Notes: generated by a model not told the origin, from the sequence alone. Positions 24,142 through 32,896 are shown, numbered from the stretch's first letter. The stretch: DNA of 58,747 bases from an uncultured Rikenellaceae bacterium (GCA_944326945.1 CALVFY010000015.1:1-58747); one strand, 5' to 3'. Numbers and translations: made by a program.

Positions 24142-25980
24142 ATGCATATACTGAAAAAAATTTTTTCGATTGTTCCCATGCTGTTTCTGGCAGCATCGGC
24201 CACCTTCGCCCAGAAGGTTACCTTTGAGGTGAATGCCCCCTCTGTGGTGAGCACCGACGAAGTGTTTAGGCTGGAATTTTCGCTTAATGCCAAACCGGAA
24301 AAATTCACCCCTCCTGCCATTAGCGAATTCGATGTATTGGCCGGTCCGACCACTTCGCAAGGACAATCCATTTCGATCGTCAACGGTAACATGACCCAAA
24401 CGGTCAACTTCACCTATACCTACGTACTTCAAGCTCATGCCCCCGGGAAATACACCATCCCTTCGGCAGAAGTAACGGTGGACGGTAAAACCTATACGAC
24501 CCACCCCTATCCGATCGAAGTGGTGAGCGAAGGGAATTCTTCGCCTCAAGGTAGTCAAGGCGGCCAAAGCGAACGCCCAAGTCAACCTTCGAACAGATTG
24601 GCTGCCGACGATATGGTACTCCGCGTAACGGCCGATCGTCGAAGTGTCTACAAAGGCCAACCGATTCTGGTGACCGCCAAACTCTACACACGAGTAATGG
24701 CCAGTCTGGAAAGTTTCAAAACGCCTGCGTTCAACGGTTTCTGGTCACAGGAGTTGAACGTAGAGAACCAACGTCCGCGTCGAGAAACACTCAACGGGAA
24801 AGTCTATGATGCCATCGTCCTGCGACAATTCCTGCTCTATCCCCAACAGGCCGGCACGCTTCATATCGAACAGTTCGACATGACCCTGATTGCCCAAATC
24901 GTCACCCAGTCGCATCGGCAATCCATCTTCGACGACTTCTTCAATGGAGGTCCCGAAGTACAGGAGATTCGCAAGAAACTGACGGCAACGCCCATTCGTA
25001 TCGAAGTCAAGGAGTTCCCCTCGGGAGCACCGGCCAGTTTCAATGGAGCTGTCGGAAAATTTTCGATGGAATCGCAATTACCCGAAGGATCGATTACAGC
25101 CAATTCGGCCGCCAACTACACGATAAAGATATCCGGCACGGGAAACTTGCCGCTGATTCAGGCACCCAAGCTCAATCTGCCGAATTCTTTCGAACAGTAC
25201 AACATCAAAACCACAGAAAGTCTCAATTCGACTACGGCAGGTATTTCGGGCTACCGCCAATTCGAATACCCTTTCATAGCACGGGCCGAGGGGAGCTATC
25301 CCATCCAACCGGTTGAATTCACCTACTTCAATCCCGATCTGGCCCGATATGTCACACTCAGCAGCAAGGCCATCGATGTAACTGTACAGCCCGATTCTAC
25401 CGGGGGGTCGTCCGTATCACGAGGCATGGTGAGCGGTATGAACAAAGAAGATATCAAGATTCTCGGTCAGGATATACGTTTCATCAAATTGGGGAAAGCT
25501 CAACTGGTTTCCCGCGATCGCATCTTCATGGCAAGTACACTCTATTTCGTACTGCTGTTGCTCATCGTAGCCGCCTTCGTTTATGCCCTCATCTGGCTGC
25601 AGAAACGGATCCGTGACTCCCGCAACATGGCTCTGGTTCGGGGTAAACGTGCCAACAAGGTTGCCCTCCAGCGCCTGCGCGCCGCAAATGGCTATATGAA
25701 AGAAAACGACCAACGTCGTTTCTTCGAAGAGATGCTCCACGCTCTCTGGGGCTACATGAGCGATAAATTGAACATACCGGTAGCCAATCTTACCAAAGAA
25801 AATGTCCGGGAGGAACTGCTCAAACGCGGTGTCTCTACGGAACTTTCCACCCGATTCATCGACATTATTTCGGAGTGTGAATACGCCCAATACTCTCCAG
25901 CCGTATCGGGTCAGATGAATGAAATCTATCAGGGTGCCGTAGAGACCATATCCAAATTCGAATCCGTCATAAAACGATAA
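24142..25980 (+). CDS. batD: BatD-family protein
   Basis: The 612-residue exported membrane protein starts with a signal peptide (MHILKKIFSIVPMLFLAASATFAQ). The N-terminal two thirds form tandem beta-sandwich domains, recognisable by VTFEVNAPSVVSTDEVFRLEFSLN-type and FTYTYVLQAHAPGKYTIPSA-type sequence. A membrane helix follows at about 467-490 (TLYFVLLLLIVAAFVYALIWL), then a cytoplasmic helical tail (RRFFEEMLHALWGYMSDKLNIP). Bat proteins were named for Bacteroides aerotolerance and are usually encoded as moxR-batA-batB-batC-batD-batE; their molecular role remains unclear. Here only batD and batE are adjacent, 2 bases apart, followed by recR. The A-C members may be elsewhere in the genome. Confidence 0.9.
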   Translation: MHILKKIFSIVPMLFLAASATFAQKVTFEVNAPSVVSTDEVFRLEFSLNAKPEKFTPPAISEFDVLAGPTTSQGQSISIVNGNMTQTVNFTYTYVLQAHAPGKYTIPSAEVTVDGKTYTTHPYPIEVVSEGNSSPQGSQGGQSERPSQPSNRLAADDMVLRVTADRRSVYKGQPILVTAKLYTRVMASLESFKTPAFNGFWSQELNVENQRPRRETLNGKVYDAIVLRQFLLYPQQAGTLHIEQFDMTLIAQIVTQSHRQSIFDDFFNGGPEVQEIRKKLTATPIRIEVKEFPSGAPASFNGAVGKFSMESQLPEGSITANSAANYTIKISGTGNLPLIQAPKLNLPNSFEQYNIKTTESLNSTTAGISGYRQFEYPFIARAEGSYPIQPVEFTYFNPDLARYVTLSSKAIDVTVQPDSTGGSSVSRGMVSGMNKEDIKILGQDIRFIKLGKAQLVSRDRIFMASTLYFVLLLLIVAAFVYALIWLQKRIRDSRNMALVRGKRANKVALQRLRAANGYMKENDQRRFFEEMLHALWGYMSDKLNIPVANLTKENVREELLKRGVSTELSTRFIDIISECEYAQYSPAVSGQMNEIYQGAVETISKFESVIKR

Positions 25981-25982
25981 CA

Positions 25983-26744
25983 ATGAAACGATTCACCATA
26001 CTTGCCATTGTCCTGTTTCTGGGCGTCATCTCCGCCCGCAGTCAATCGCTCGACCAGCTATGGGACGAGGCCAATACGGCCTATATCAATGCCGATTATC
26101 AGGCTGCCATAGCAACCTACGACTCAATTCTCGCTACGGGAAACGTCAGCTACAAGATCTACTACAATCTGGGAAACGCCTACTTCAAGGAAGGGAAAAT
26201 CGGGCCGTCGATCCTCAACTACAACCGTGCCCTACGGCTGGCTCCCTCCGATCAGGATATCAAATACAATCTGCGCGTAGCCAACAGCTATGTAAAAGAT
26301 AAAATAGAACACGTCCCGGAATTCTTCCTCAAAACGTGGTTCCGGGCCCTACGCATGAGCCTCAGCAGTAATACATGGGCTGCGATAAGCCTTATTCTAT
26401 TGATCTGTATGCTGGCATGTGTATTGTTGTATCTGTTGGCAACGAAGCTTTTGCTGCGCAAGAGCGGCTTCTATGGAGCGATCACCCTGCTGCTGCTGTT
26501 CATCTTCTCCGTAGTGTCAGCCTCGATCGGACGCAGAGAATTGACTCATGCGGAGGAGGCCATTGTTATGAGCTCGGCAGCCCCGGTGAAAAGTTCGCCG
26601 GACAATAGCAGCAAAGACCTTTTTGTCCTGCACGAAGGGACCAAAGTTCGCGTATTGAATTCGCTGGAAGAGTGGCGTGAGATCAGCATCGCCGACGGCA
26701 ACAAAGGTTGGATCCCCAATAGTGCTATCGAACTTATTCAATAG
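25983..26744 (+). CDS. batE: BatE-family protein (TPR + SH3)
   Basis: The 253-residue protein begins with a signal peptide ending at ISARSQ. Residues about 22-110 hold tetratricopeptide repeats (LWDEANTAYINADYQAAIATYDSIL, IYYNLGNAYFKEGKIGPSILNYNRAL). Two membrane helices follow at about 134-157 and 164-183 (WAAISLILLICMLACVLLYLLA; FYGAITLLLLFIFSVVSASI). The C-terminal 60 residues resemble a bacterial SH3 domain (VMSSAAPVKSSPDNSSKDLFVLHEGTKV, WREISIADGNKGWIP). This layout is that of BatE, partner of BatD in the envelope. The start lies 2 bases after batD's stop, so the two are coupled; recR begins 13 bases downstream. Confidence 0.88.
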   Translation: MKRFTILAIVLFLGVISARSQSLDQLWDEANTAYINADYQAAIATYDSILATGNVSYKIYYNLGNAYFKEGKIGPSILNYNRALRLAPSDQDIKYNLRVANSYVKDKIEHVPEFFLKTWFRALRMSLSSNTWAAISLILLICMLACVLLYLLATKLLLRKSGFYGAITLLLLFIFSVVSASIGRRELTHAEEAIVMSSAAPVKSSPDNSSKDLFVLHEGTKVRVLNSLEEWREISIADGNKGWIPNSAIELIQ

Positions 26745-26757
26745 GAACTGAGGCAAA

Positions 26758-27372
26758 ATGTCCAAATTACTTGACAATGCGGTAAGCGAATTTTCACGTC
26801 TACCCGGTATAGGCCGTCGAACGGCTCTTCGCTTAACCATGCATCTTTTGCGTATGGAACCGGAAGAAGTTCGACAAATGACATCCGCAATTTCAGATTT
26901 TCGGGAGCAGATCAAATACTGCCAACGATGTAACAATCTGTCGGACACAGACTTATGCCCCATATGCAGCAACCCGGACCGGGATCACTCCACCATATGT
27001 GTCGTAGAACAGGTGGGCGATGTGCTCTCAATCGAAAATACCCGTCAATATAACGGTCTTTATCACGTGCTGGGCGGTGTCATCTCTCCTATGCAGGGAA
27101 TCGGTCCTTCAGATTTGAAGATCGACCTGCTATTGGACAATATCGCCCGCGGTGGAGTCAAGGAGGTGATTCTGGCCATCAGTACCACCGTCGAAGGCGA
27201 AACCACACTCTTCTATCTCACCCGTCGACTGGCCAAATTTCCGGATCTGAAGGTCACCTCTATCGCACGAGGTATCGGTTTCGGAGACGAGATCGAATAT
27301 GCCGATGAATTGACCATTGCCCACGCCATACACAATCGGGTAAAAATCGCAGACCCCTCCCTGGGAGAATAA
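26758..27372 (+). CDS. recR: Recombination protein RecR
   Basis: RecR acts with RecO (and RecF) to load RecA onto gapped DNA during recombinational repair. The 204-residue protein has the N-terminal helix-hairpin-helix (LPGIGRRTALRLTMHLL), a C4 zinc finger (CQRCNNLSDTDLCPIC) and a Toprim domain (ICVVEQVGDVLSIENT with the acidic Glu, then ISTTVEGETTLFYL), followed by the C-terminal Walker-like segment ARGIGFGDEIEYADELT. It starts 13 bases after batE with no terminator between, so it is probably the last gene of a batD-batE-recR transcript. Confidence 0.97.
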   Translation: MSKLLDNAVSEFSRLPGIGRRTALRLTMHLLRMEPEEVRQMTSAISDFREQIKYCQRCNNLSDTDLCPICSNPDRDHSTICVVEQVGDVLSIENTRQYNGLYHVLGGVISPMQGIGPSDLKIDLLLDNIARGGVKEVILAISTTVEGETTLFYLTRRLAKFPDLKVTSIARGIGFGDEIEYADELTIAHAIHNRVKIADPSLGE

Positions 27373-27391
27373 CAGATCTTTTCATGCAATA

Positions 27392-27428
27392 AAAAACAGG
27401 TGAACCTCCCCGGATTCACCTGTTTTTG
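27392..27428. terminator. Bidirectional terminator between recR and a META lipoprotein gene
   Basis: 27392-27404 (AAAAACAGGTGAA) is the exact reverse complement of 27415-27427, with a 10-base loop; A and T runs make it active for both convergent genes. Confidence 0.85.
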
Positions 27429-27443
27429 TTATTCATTTCGAAA

Positions 27444-27866
27444 TTACTTTTTCGCCTCGAAAACGGCTTTCATCTCCCCATTACCAAGCAGAATCAACAG
27501 CGGGCCATCCATCTGATAACTATCCACAGAGCCCAACATCTGAATGAAACTATTCTCCTGGTCCTGCTCAGGACACATCATTCGGGTTCCTGCCACTTGC
27601 GAAATTTTCATTATTCCATCATTATTGGCCGTATAGGAACCCATCAAACGATTACAATCTCCCACTCCACTCAAACGGTTGTCCTTACCAAATACCAACG
27701 TATATCCATCCTTGGCATCGAACGTTCGACCGTTGAACTGCACCATCTTCCACTCGGTCTCCTGAAGCGGTTTTCCGTATTTTTTCTGATATTTCTTACA
27801 GGGACAACATCCTACGACCACAAAAGCCATCACGGCCACGGCCATCGCAAATTTCACAATCTTCAT
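27444..27866 (-). CDS. META-domain lipoprotein (HslJ-like)
   Basis: A 140-residue lipoprotein: the signal peptide ends in the lipobox VVGC (Cys20). The remainder is a META domain, the fold of HslJ and of the lipoproteins often annotated as heat-shock or stress-related in Bacteroidota: WKMVQFNGRTF, YTLVFGKDNRLSGVGDCNRLMGSY and AGTRMMCPE with its characteristic two Cys. It is the second of two tandem META genes (18 bases apart), both on the minus strand, probably from one transcript and from duplication. No function beyond an envelope location can be given. Confidence 0.85.
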   Translation of the reverse strand: MKIVKFAMAVAVMAFVVVGCCPCKKYQKKYGKPLQETEWKMVQFNGRTFDAKDGYTLVFGKDNRLSGVGDCNRLMGSYTANNDGIMKISQVAGTRMMCPEQDQENSFIQMLGSVDSYQMDGPLLILLGNGEMKAVFEAKK

Positions 27867-27884
27867 CGTTCCTTCTCTTTTTAA

Positions 27885-28334
27885 TTATTTTTCCTCTTTC
27901 GGCTGCGGATCGAACAACAATGTCATTCCATTCTCCGTATCATTCAGACTCAATTCTCCACTGAGCACCGAATAACTGGTCACCTGCTCGAGCAAGGCCA
28001 TAAACCTATCCTCGAACTCCATATCCGGACACATGGCCATTGTACGTCCTTTGGGTTCGATAATGATATCATTCTGTCCTATCGTACTGAATGTTCCGAA
28101 AAAACCGTTACAGCCGGCAAAACCGCTCACCGTACTGCTATCGCTAAAAACAACCGTCACCGGTCGTTCCGGCATGATCGTATAACTACTGTCCGCAGCA
28201 ATAATCTCTCTGAGTTGCCAACCATTAGCAATCAAAGCATCATAATCGGCCTTTCCTTGGCCTCCGCATCCCACGGTCAACATACCTCCCAGTAATGCCA
28301 CCGCACAAAAAAGATTCGAATGTTTCATCTTCAT
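27885..28334 (-). CDS. META-domain lipoprotein (HslJ-like), second copy
   Basis: About 149 residues from the ATG at 28334 (MKMKHSNLFCAVALL; an ATG two codons later is equally possible). The lipobox is TVGC. The META domain reads WQLREIIAADSSY, VTVVFSDSSTVSGFAGCNGFFG and GRTMAMCPDMEFEDRF, with the same paired Cys as the neighbour. Identity with the downstream copy is visible but low, so the duplication is old. It is divergent from ridA across 75 bases. No partner or regulator can be named. Confidence 0.84.
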   Translation of the reverse strand: MKMKHSNLFCAVALLGGMLTVGCGGQGKADYDALIANGWQLREIIAADSSYTIMPERPVTVVFSDSSTVSGFAGCNGFFGTFSTIGQNDIIIEPKGRTMAMCPDMEFEDRFMALLEQVTSYSVLSGELSLNDTENGMTLLFDPQPKEEK

Positions 28335-28373
28335 CAAAATTTTCACAAAAATAGCGATTTAAACGGAATTGCG

Positions 28374-28381
28374 TATCTTTG
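28374..28381 (+). promoter_or_regulatory. -7 element TATCTTTG of ridA
   Basis: Perfect TAnnTTTG match 28 bases before the ATG at 28410. Confidence 0.6.
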
Positions 28382-28409
28382 TACATAAACTATTCCAAGA
28401 AACACTTCC

Positions 28410-28787
28410 ATGAAAAAAATCATTCATACGAATAATGCCCCCAAAGCAGTCGGGCCATATTCGCAGGCCGTTCAAGCCGGCAATACCTTATATGTTTCGG
28501 GGCAACTTCCGGTAGTTCCGGCCGACAACAGTATCCCCTCTACCATCGAAGAACAAACCGCCCAAAGTCTATCCAACATCCGGGCTATTCTCACCGAAGC
28601 GGGTTACACACTCACCGATGTTGCCAAAACGACCGTTTTATTGACAGACATGAATGATTTCGCCGCCATGAACGGAGTCTATGCCACATTCTTCACCGAG
28701 CAAATGCCGGCTCGTGTCTGCTACCAGGTTGCTCGTCTACCGATGGGAGTCAAGGTCGAAATCGACGTGATTGCCGTTAAAGAGTAA
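28410..28787 (+). CDS. ridA: RidA-family enamine/imine deaminase
   Basis: RidA proteins form trimers that hydrolyse reactive 2-aminoacrylate and related enamines released by PLP enzymes such as threonine dehydratase. The 125-residue length is typical. Visible signatures are AVGPYSQAVQAGNTLYVSGQLP near the start, EEQTAQSLSNIRAILTEAGYTLTDV in the middle, and the C-terminal ARVCYQVARLPMGVKVEIDVIA containing the conserved Arg that binds the substrate carboxylate. It is monocistronic, with its own promoter and a clear terminator. Confidence 0.95.
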   Translation: MKKIIHTNNAPKAVGPYSQAVQAGNTLYVSGQLPVVPADNSIPSTIEEQTAQSLSNIRAILTEAGYTLTDVAKTTVLLTDMNDFAAMNGVYATFFTEQMPARVCYQVARLPMGVKVEIDVIAVKE

Positions 28788-28858
28788 CCCGTACAGTCGG
28801 GACAGATGTTTCCGATTTATAAGGTCAATTCAATTCCAGACTCACCCAAGACGACATA

Positions 28859-28888
28859 AAAAAACCGCGAAACAATTCGCGGTTTTTT
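28859..28888 (+). terminator. Terminator between ridA and rplI (convergent)
   Basis: AAAAAACCGCGAA (28859-28871) pairs with TTCGCGGTTTTTT (28876-28888) around ACAA; it works for both strands. Confidence 0.9.
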
Positions 28889-28911
28889 GTTTAATCTATA
28901 TTCAGAAAAGA

Positions 28912-29352
28912 TTACGCTTCGGCAACCACTTCGAATTTCACAGTAGCTTTTACTTCCTTGTGAAGTTTCACTTCAGCCTCATAAGCGCCCAACTGTTTTA
29001 CAGTCTCTACGGCGATCGTCTTACGATCCACTTCGATTCCTTTGGCAGCCAAAGCCTCGGCAATATTGGCAGCCGTTACCGAACCGAAAATCTTGCCTTC
29101 CTCTGCTTTCACTGCGATTGTCAGAGCGGTTTCTGCAATCTTGGCAGCCAAAGCTTCAGCATCGGCTTTGATTTTGGCATCCTTATGGGCACGTTGTTTC
29201 AGATTCTCGGCCAACACTTTCTTTGCAGAAGCGGTGGCAGCCTTGGCAAATCCCTGAGGAATCAGGTAATTATTGGCGTAGCCGGGGCGTACCTCCACGA
29301 TATCATTGGCGTAACCCAGCTTATCTACGTCTTTAATCAGAATTACTTCCAT
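28912..29352 (-). CDS. rplI: 50S ribosomal protein L9
   Basis: L9 binds domain V of 23S rRNA at the base of the L1 stalk and helps maintain reading frame. The 146-residue protein begins MEVILIKDVDKLGYANDIVEVRPGYANNYLIP, the classical N-terminal domain, continues with the long connecting helix (KKVLAENLKQRAHKDAKIKADAEALAAKIA) and ends in the C-terminal domain with GKIFGSVTAANIAEAL. It is the last gene of rpsF-rpsR-rplI, 20 bases after rpsR. Confidence 0.98.
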   Translation of the reverse strand: MEVILIKDVDKLGYANDIVEVRPGYANNYLIPQGFAKAATASAKKVLAENLKQRAHKDAKIKADAEALAAKIAETALTIAVKAEEGKIFGSVTAANIAEALAAKGIEVDRKTIAVETVKQLGAYEAEVKLHKEVKATVKFEVVAEA

Positions 29353-29372
29353 GTGTTATTCCTCCCTTTAAA

Positions 29373-29648
29373 TTATTTCATCAAGTCCGTTACGAAAGGC
29401 AGAATGGCCAAGTGACGAGCACGTTTCACAGCTGTCGAGACCTTCTTTTGGAACTTCTGCGAGGTACCGGTCAGACGACGGGGCAACAATTTACCCTGCT
29501 CGTTGAGGAACTTCTTCAAAAACTCCGCATCCTTGTAGTCCACGTATTTGATACCGGACTTTTTGAAACGGCAATATTTCTTCTTCTTCACCTCTACGGT
29601 GACGGGATTCAGATATCGGATTTCCGACTGATTGTTATTCGCTGCCAT
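29373..29648 (-). CDS. rpsR: 30S ribosomal protein S18
   Basis: S18 is a small platform protein of the 30S subunit that binds next to S6. The 91-residue protein has the typical [35 protein letters not shown] and [10 protein letters not shown]. The N-terminal 15 residues ([14 protein letters not shown]) are a lineage-specific extension. It lies 3 bases after rpsF and 20 before rplI in one operon. Confidence 0.98.
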   Translation of the reverse strand: MAANNNQSEIRYLNPVTVEVKKKKYCRFKKSGIKYVDYKDAEFLKKFLNEQGKLLPRRLTGTSQKFQKKVSTAVKRARHLAILPFVTDLMK

Positions 29649-29651
29649 CTT

Positions 29652-29999
29652 TTACTCCTCCTGTGCTTTAGCGTTGTTCTTGTTTCTGCGTTTGGCCGCA
29701 TACTCAACGGCATACTTGTCCTGTTTGAAAGTCAGGAAACGGATCACACGCTCGTCACGACGGTACTGTGTCTCCAGAGCCTCTACAATAGAGCCTTCAC
29801 CCGTAAATTCGATAAAGAAGTAAAAGCCGGTGGTCTTTTTCTGAATCGGATAGGCCAATTTACGCAAGCCCCAATCCTCCTCATTTACAATCTGACCGCC
29901 GTTTTCGGTGATGACACCGCGGAATTTGCCGAACAACTCCTGTACCTGTACATCCGACAGTACGGGCGTGGCAATGAAAACGGTTTCGTAATTGTTCAT
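29652..29999 (-). CDS. rpsF: 30S ribosomal protein S6
   Basis: S6 pairs with S18 in the central domain of 16S rRNA. The start at 29999 ([16 protein letters not shown]) is the canonical S6 beginning; the frame is open further upstream but that part has no similarity. [23 protein letters not shown] and [18 protein letters not shown] are typical. The C-terminus is a basic and Asn/Glu tail of 15 residues. First gene of rpsF-rpsR-rplI. A -7 element lies upstream on the minus strand at 30036-30043. Confidence 0.98.
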   Translation of the reverse strand: MNNYETVFIATPVLSDVQVQELFGKFRGVITENGGQIVNEEDWGLRKLAYPIQKKTTGFYFFIEFTGEGSIVEALETQYRRDERVIRFLTFKQDKYAVEYAAKRRNKNNAKAQEE

Positions 30000-30035
30000 A
30001 CTGTTTTTAGTATTTGGTTTTGTAAAAAGTGAGCA

Positions 30036-30043
30036 CAAAAGTA
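30036..30043 (-). promoter_or_regulatory. -7 element of the rpsF operon
   Basis: Reads TACTTTTG on the minus strand, a perfect TAnnTTTG match, 37 bases before the rpsF start. Confidence 0.6.
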
Positions 30044-30114
30044 GTGATTATTTCCGTGATTACAAAAATAATCGGTGTTTTATAGACCCTTACAGCGCAT
30101 TTTCTCGGAAAAAT

Positions 30115-30690
30115 CTATTTCAAGGCATCGATTTCTGCACACAAACGCCCGAATATCTCCTCGATCGTGCCTACGCCATGAATAGCTACATACTTGCCTT
30201 GTTTAGCATAATAGTCAGCCACAACGGCTGTTTGGGCTTTATATACGGCTATTCTGTTTCGGATCACCTCCTCATTGGCATCATCTGCCCGCCCGCTCTC
30301 TTTGCCCCGCAGCAACAAACGCGATACGAGAACCTCGTCGGGTACATCCAAAAAGAGCATCACATCCACCGAAAGGCCATACTGTCCCATGATCTTATCG
30401 AACTCCTCGGCCTGGACGGTCGTGCGGGGAAAACCGTCATAGATATTTCCGGCGCAGTCCTTATGAGACTGGACATAAGAGGCAATCATATCGATCACCA
30501 GTCTATCTGGCGCCAATTCGCCCCGGGCGATATATTCTTCCACGCTTTTACCCAGCGCAGAACCCTTCTTGATCTCTTCCCGGATCACCTCTCCCGTGGA
30601 GATGTGATTCAAACCGTAACGCTCCTTCAACAAATCGGCCTGCGTCCCCTTGCCTGCTCCCGGAGGGCCGAACAACACAATGTTCAACAT
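30115..30690 (-). CDS. adk: Adenylate kinase
   Basis: The enzyme balances adenine nucleotides (2 ADP to ATP plus AMP). The 191-residue protein is the short form, without the inserted zinc LID. It shows the P-loop GPPGAGKGTQ, HISTGEVIREEIKKGS, YDGFPRTTVQAEEFD and RLLLRGKESGRADDANEEVIRNR. It is separate from the ribosomal genes downstream by about 115 bases. A -7 element (TAATTTTG on the minus strand) lies at 30738-30745. Confidence 0.97.
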   Translation of the reverse strand: MLNIVLFGPPGAGKGTQADLLKERYGLNHISTGEVIREEIKKGSALGKSVEEYIARGELAPDRLVIDMIASYVQSHKDCAGNIYDGFPRTTVQAEEFDKIMGQYGLSVDVMLFLDVPDEVLVSRLLLRGKESGRADDANEEVIRNRIAVYKAQTAVVADYYAKQGKYVAIHGVGTIEEIFGRLCAEIDALK

Positions 30691-30737
30691 GGTTTTTCTT
30701 TTTTAAATAAATTTAAAATAGACTTTTATCCGGGCGA

Positions 30738-30745
30738 CAAAATTA
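30738..30745 (-). promoter_or_regulatory. -7 element of adk
   Basis: Reads TAATTTTG on the minus strand, 48 bases before the start codon. Confidence 0.6.
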
Positions 30746-30776
30746 GGGATTTTTTTTGCTAAATCAAAAGATAACG

Positions 30777-30784
30777 TACCTTTG
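30777..30784 (+). promoter_or_regulatory. -7 element TACCTTTG of thiL
   Basis: Perfect TAnnTTTG match. With the thiL start at 30887 it implies a leader of about 95 bases. Confidence 0.55.
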
Positions 30785-30886
30785 TGTCAAATTAAACGGA
30801 TATGAGCAGAATGCATGAAATTTGTTCATTTCTCAACCACAACAAACTGCTCAACCGACTGTAACGAATCTAAACAGAGATACGAA

Positions 30887-31948
30887 ATGGGAAACAGGGA
30901 TACAGAAGAAAAAAGGACCGAAATCGCCGAATTGGGTGAATTCGGTCTGATTCGAGAACTGACGGCGCCGTTCACTGTCAAAAACAAAGAAACAGTACTG
31001 GGTGCGGGCGACGATGCAGCGGTACTGCTCCCCTGTCCCTCCTGCGAGGAATACACTTTGCTGACCACCGATCTTCTTCTGGAAGGCATTCACTTCGATC
31101 TGACCTATTTTCCGCTCAAACACTTGGGATACAAGGCAGTCGTAATCGGGTGCAGCGACATTTACGCCATGAACGGAACCCCGCTGCAAATGACACTCTC
31201 GATAGGGGTATCGGCCAAATTCTCGGTCGAACAATTACAAGAAGTGTACGAAGGAGTCAGAGCAGCCTGCGACGACTACGGCATTGATCTGGTGGGAGGC
31301 GACACGAGTGCCTCGCTCACGGGATTGACCTTGAGTGTCACGGTCACAGGAAAAGTCGACCGCCAGAAAATCGTCTATCGCAGCGGAGCGAAACTCCATG
31401 ATCTGATCTGTATCACGGGTGATCTGGGGGCCGCCTATATGGGTCTACATCTGTTGGAACGCGAAAAGCGGGCCCTCAAAGGGGTCAAAGATCCCCATCC
31501 CCACTTCGAGGGGTATGAATACCTGCTGCGTCGTCAACTGAAGCCCTCGGCCCGTCGGGAGGTGATCGAAGAATTGGCCTCGGCAGATATTGTTCCCACT
31601 GCCATGATCGACCTGTCGGACGGACTGGCCTCGGATCTGCTCCATATCTGCAAACAGTCTCATTGCGGAGCACGCATCTATCTCGACCGTCTGCCTATCG
31701 CCCGAGAGACTTATCAACTGGCCGAAGAATTGCACGCGGATCCGGTAGTGGCCGCTCTCAACGGAGGTGACGACCACGAGCTGTTATTCACCGTACCGCT
31801 CTCCCTTCAGGAACAGATCATGCATGTAGGCGGTATCGAGGTCATCGGACACATCACCGCCAAAGAGACCGGCGTAGCTCTTACCACCCCGGACGGCAGC
31901 GACATTCCGATCACCGCTCAGGGCCATACAGAAACCCCTAAGGGATAA
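30887..31948 (+). CDS. thiL: Thiamine-monophosphate kinase
   Basis: ThiL phosphorylates thiamine monophosphate to the coenzyme thiamine pyrophosphate with ATP. The start at 30887 (MGNRDTEEKRTEIAELGEFGLI) gives 353 residues. The frame is open to 30815 but that part reads as low-complexity leader. Motifs are GAGDDAAVL and LLTTDLLLEGIHFDL (ATP/Mg binding), YKAVVIGCSDIYAMNG, YGIDLVGGDTSAS, IDLSDGLASDLLHIC and GGDDHELLFTV. The leader between the promoter and this start was checked for a thiamine riboswitch; the conserved CTGAGA core is not seen. Monocistronic, ending at a shared convergent terminator. Confidence 0.95.
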   Translation: MGNRDTEEKRTEIAELGEFGLIRELTAPFTVKNKETVLGAGDDAAVLLPCPSCEEYTLLTTDLLLEGIHFDLTYFPLKHLGYKAVVIGCSDIYAMNGTPLQMTLSIGVSAKFSVEQLQEVYEGVRAACDDYGIDLVGGDTSASLTGLTLSVTVTGKVDRQKIVYRSGAKLHDLICITGDLGAAYMGLHLLEREKRALKGVKDPHPHFEGYEYLLRRQLKPSARREVIEELASADIVPTAMIDLSDGLASDLLHICKQSHCGARIYLDRLPIARETYQLAEELHADPVVAALNGGDDHELLFTVPLSLQEQIMHVGGIEVIGHITAKETGVALTTPDGSDIPITAQGHTETPKG

Positions 31949-31970
31949 AAACCTATTGGCTCGATCATAA

Positions 31971-32002
31971 AAAAATCCCCTCAATGACTCGAGGGGATTT
32001 TT
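31971..32002. terminator. Bidirectional terminator between thiL and the DUF5689 gene
   Basis: AAAAATCCCCTC (31971-31982) is the exact reverse complement of 31991-32002 with an 8-base loop; usable by both convergent genes. Confidence 0.9.
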
Positions 32003-32021
32003 CATTTCCATAACGACCCGA

Positions 32022-32876
32022 CTAAGGTTCGGAAACCACCTCCACGTCAGTCGAGTTATTCAGCACCAACTGTACGGTCGAATAGTAACGGGTCAGCACC
32101 CCCGTCACATTGACAATGGAACCTTTTGCCGGCACCTGTGAATCGGCGAAACGGGAATAGCCACTGGTACGGATCACAACCGTCCCCGATCCATCGGCAA
32201 ACTGCAAGCGTTGTTCTCCATAAGCAGCCTCATTCTCGTCAGTATCTGGATTATCCGACACGGCCCATGTATCCAGCGAACCTCCCTGGAACGTCATATT
32301 CTCGAAACGCACCAGACGTCCGAAAAGATTCGAATTGGAGTTGATCTGATTCATCGAAGTAATAACCGTAGGGGTCACTGCCTCGCCCCGCTCTCCGCGG
32401 AAAATGGTCTGATCGATCCAATACTGTACGTCGATCCATGTATTTTGATAATTACTGTTTTTATCGGCTTCCGAAGGAGGTGCCCCCAAAGAAACCATGT
32501 CGCCATAAGCACCCAGGCAAAGTCCCTTGGCCTTTACATAGACCGTCATTCCCTCGGGATAGATGTTGTATAGACCCGTTTTACCGATTTTGACCTCCAT
32601 ACCCGAAGTCCCGTCTTCGATATAGAACGAGCGATAGAAGTTACCGTTGCGATCGGTACTGATCACCTGTCCGGCAATCACGATATCGTCGGCTATTTCC
32701 AATGAATTGCTCGAATAGAGAGACTTGAAATCGGCAATGGTCATCGTAGGCGTCATCTCCACCGGTTTGTAACGAGCCGGATCGTCGTACTCCCGTTCGC
32801 ATCCGACCAGCAGACCGCCCAAGAGGCATCCGACCAATCCGCAGGTCAATAACCGTATATTTCTGATTTTTTTCAT
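32022..32876 (-). CDS. DUF5689 lipoprotein (OB-fold-like), end of nuclease/TonB operon
   Basis: A 284-residue lipoprotein with signal peptide and lipobox LLVGC (Cys26). Two related OB-like beta-barrel modules are suggested: the first by TIADFKSLYSSNSLEIADDIVIAGQVIS and YIEDGTSGMEVKIG, with GMTVYVKAKGLCLGAYG; the second by LFGRLVRFENMTF and KGSIVNVTGVLTRYYSTVQLVL. This is the DUF5689 type. OB folds commonly bind nucleic acids or oligosaccharides, and OB modules are known inside modular secreted nucleases, so a nucleic-acid binding role at the cell surface is plausible but not shown. The gene is 20 bases after the TonB-dependent receptor and last in the operon. Confidence 0.82.
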   Translation of the reverse strand: MKKIRNIRLLTCGLVGCLLGGLLVGCEREYDDPARYKPVEMTPTMTIADFKSLYSSNSLEIADDIVIAGQVISTDRNGNFYRSFYIEDGTSGMEVKIGKTGLYNIYPEGMTVYVKAKGLCLGAYGDMVSLGAPPSEADKNSNYQNTWIDVQYWIDQTIFRGERGEAVTPTVITSMNQINSNSNLFGRLVRFENMTFQGGSLDTWAVSDNPDTDENEAAYGEQRLQFADGSGTVVIRTSGYSRFADSQVPAKGSIVNVTGVLTRYYSTVQLVLNNSTDVEVVSEP

Positions 32877-32896
32877 CTTATGCCAGTTTTATGTGA

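Noticed and set aside
30785..30886. Thiamine pyrophosphate riboswitch in the thiL leader
   Set aside because: The conserved CTGAGA core and the second helix are not found.
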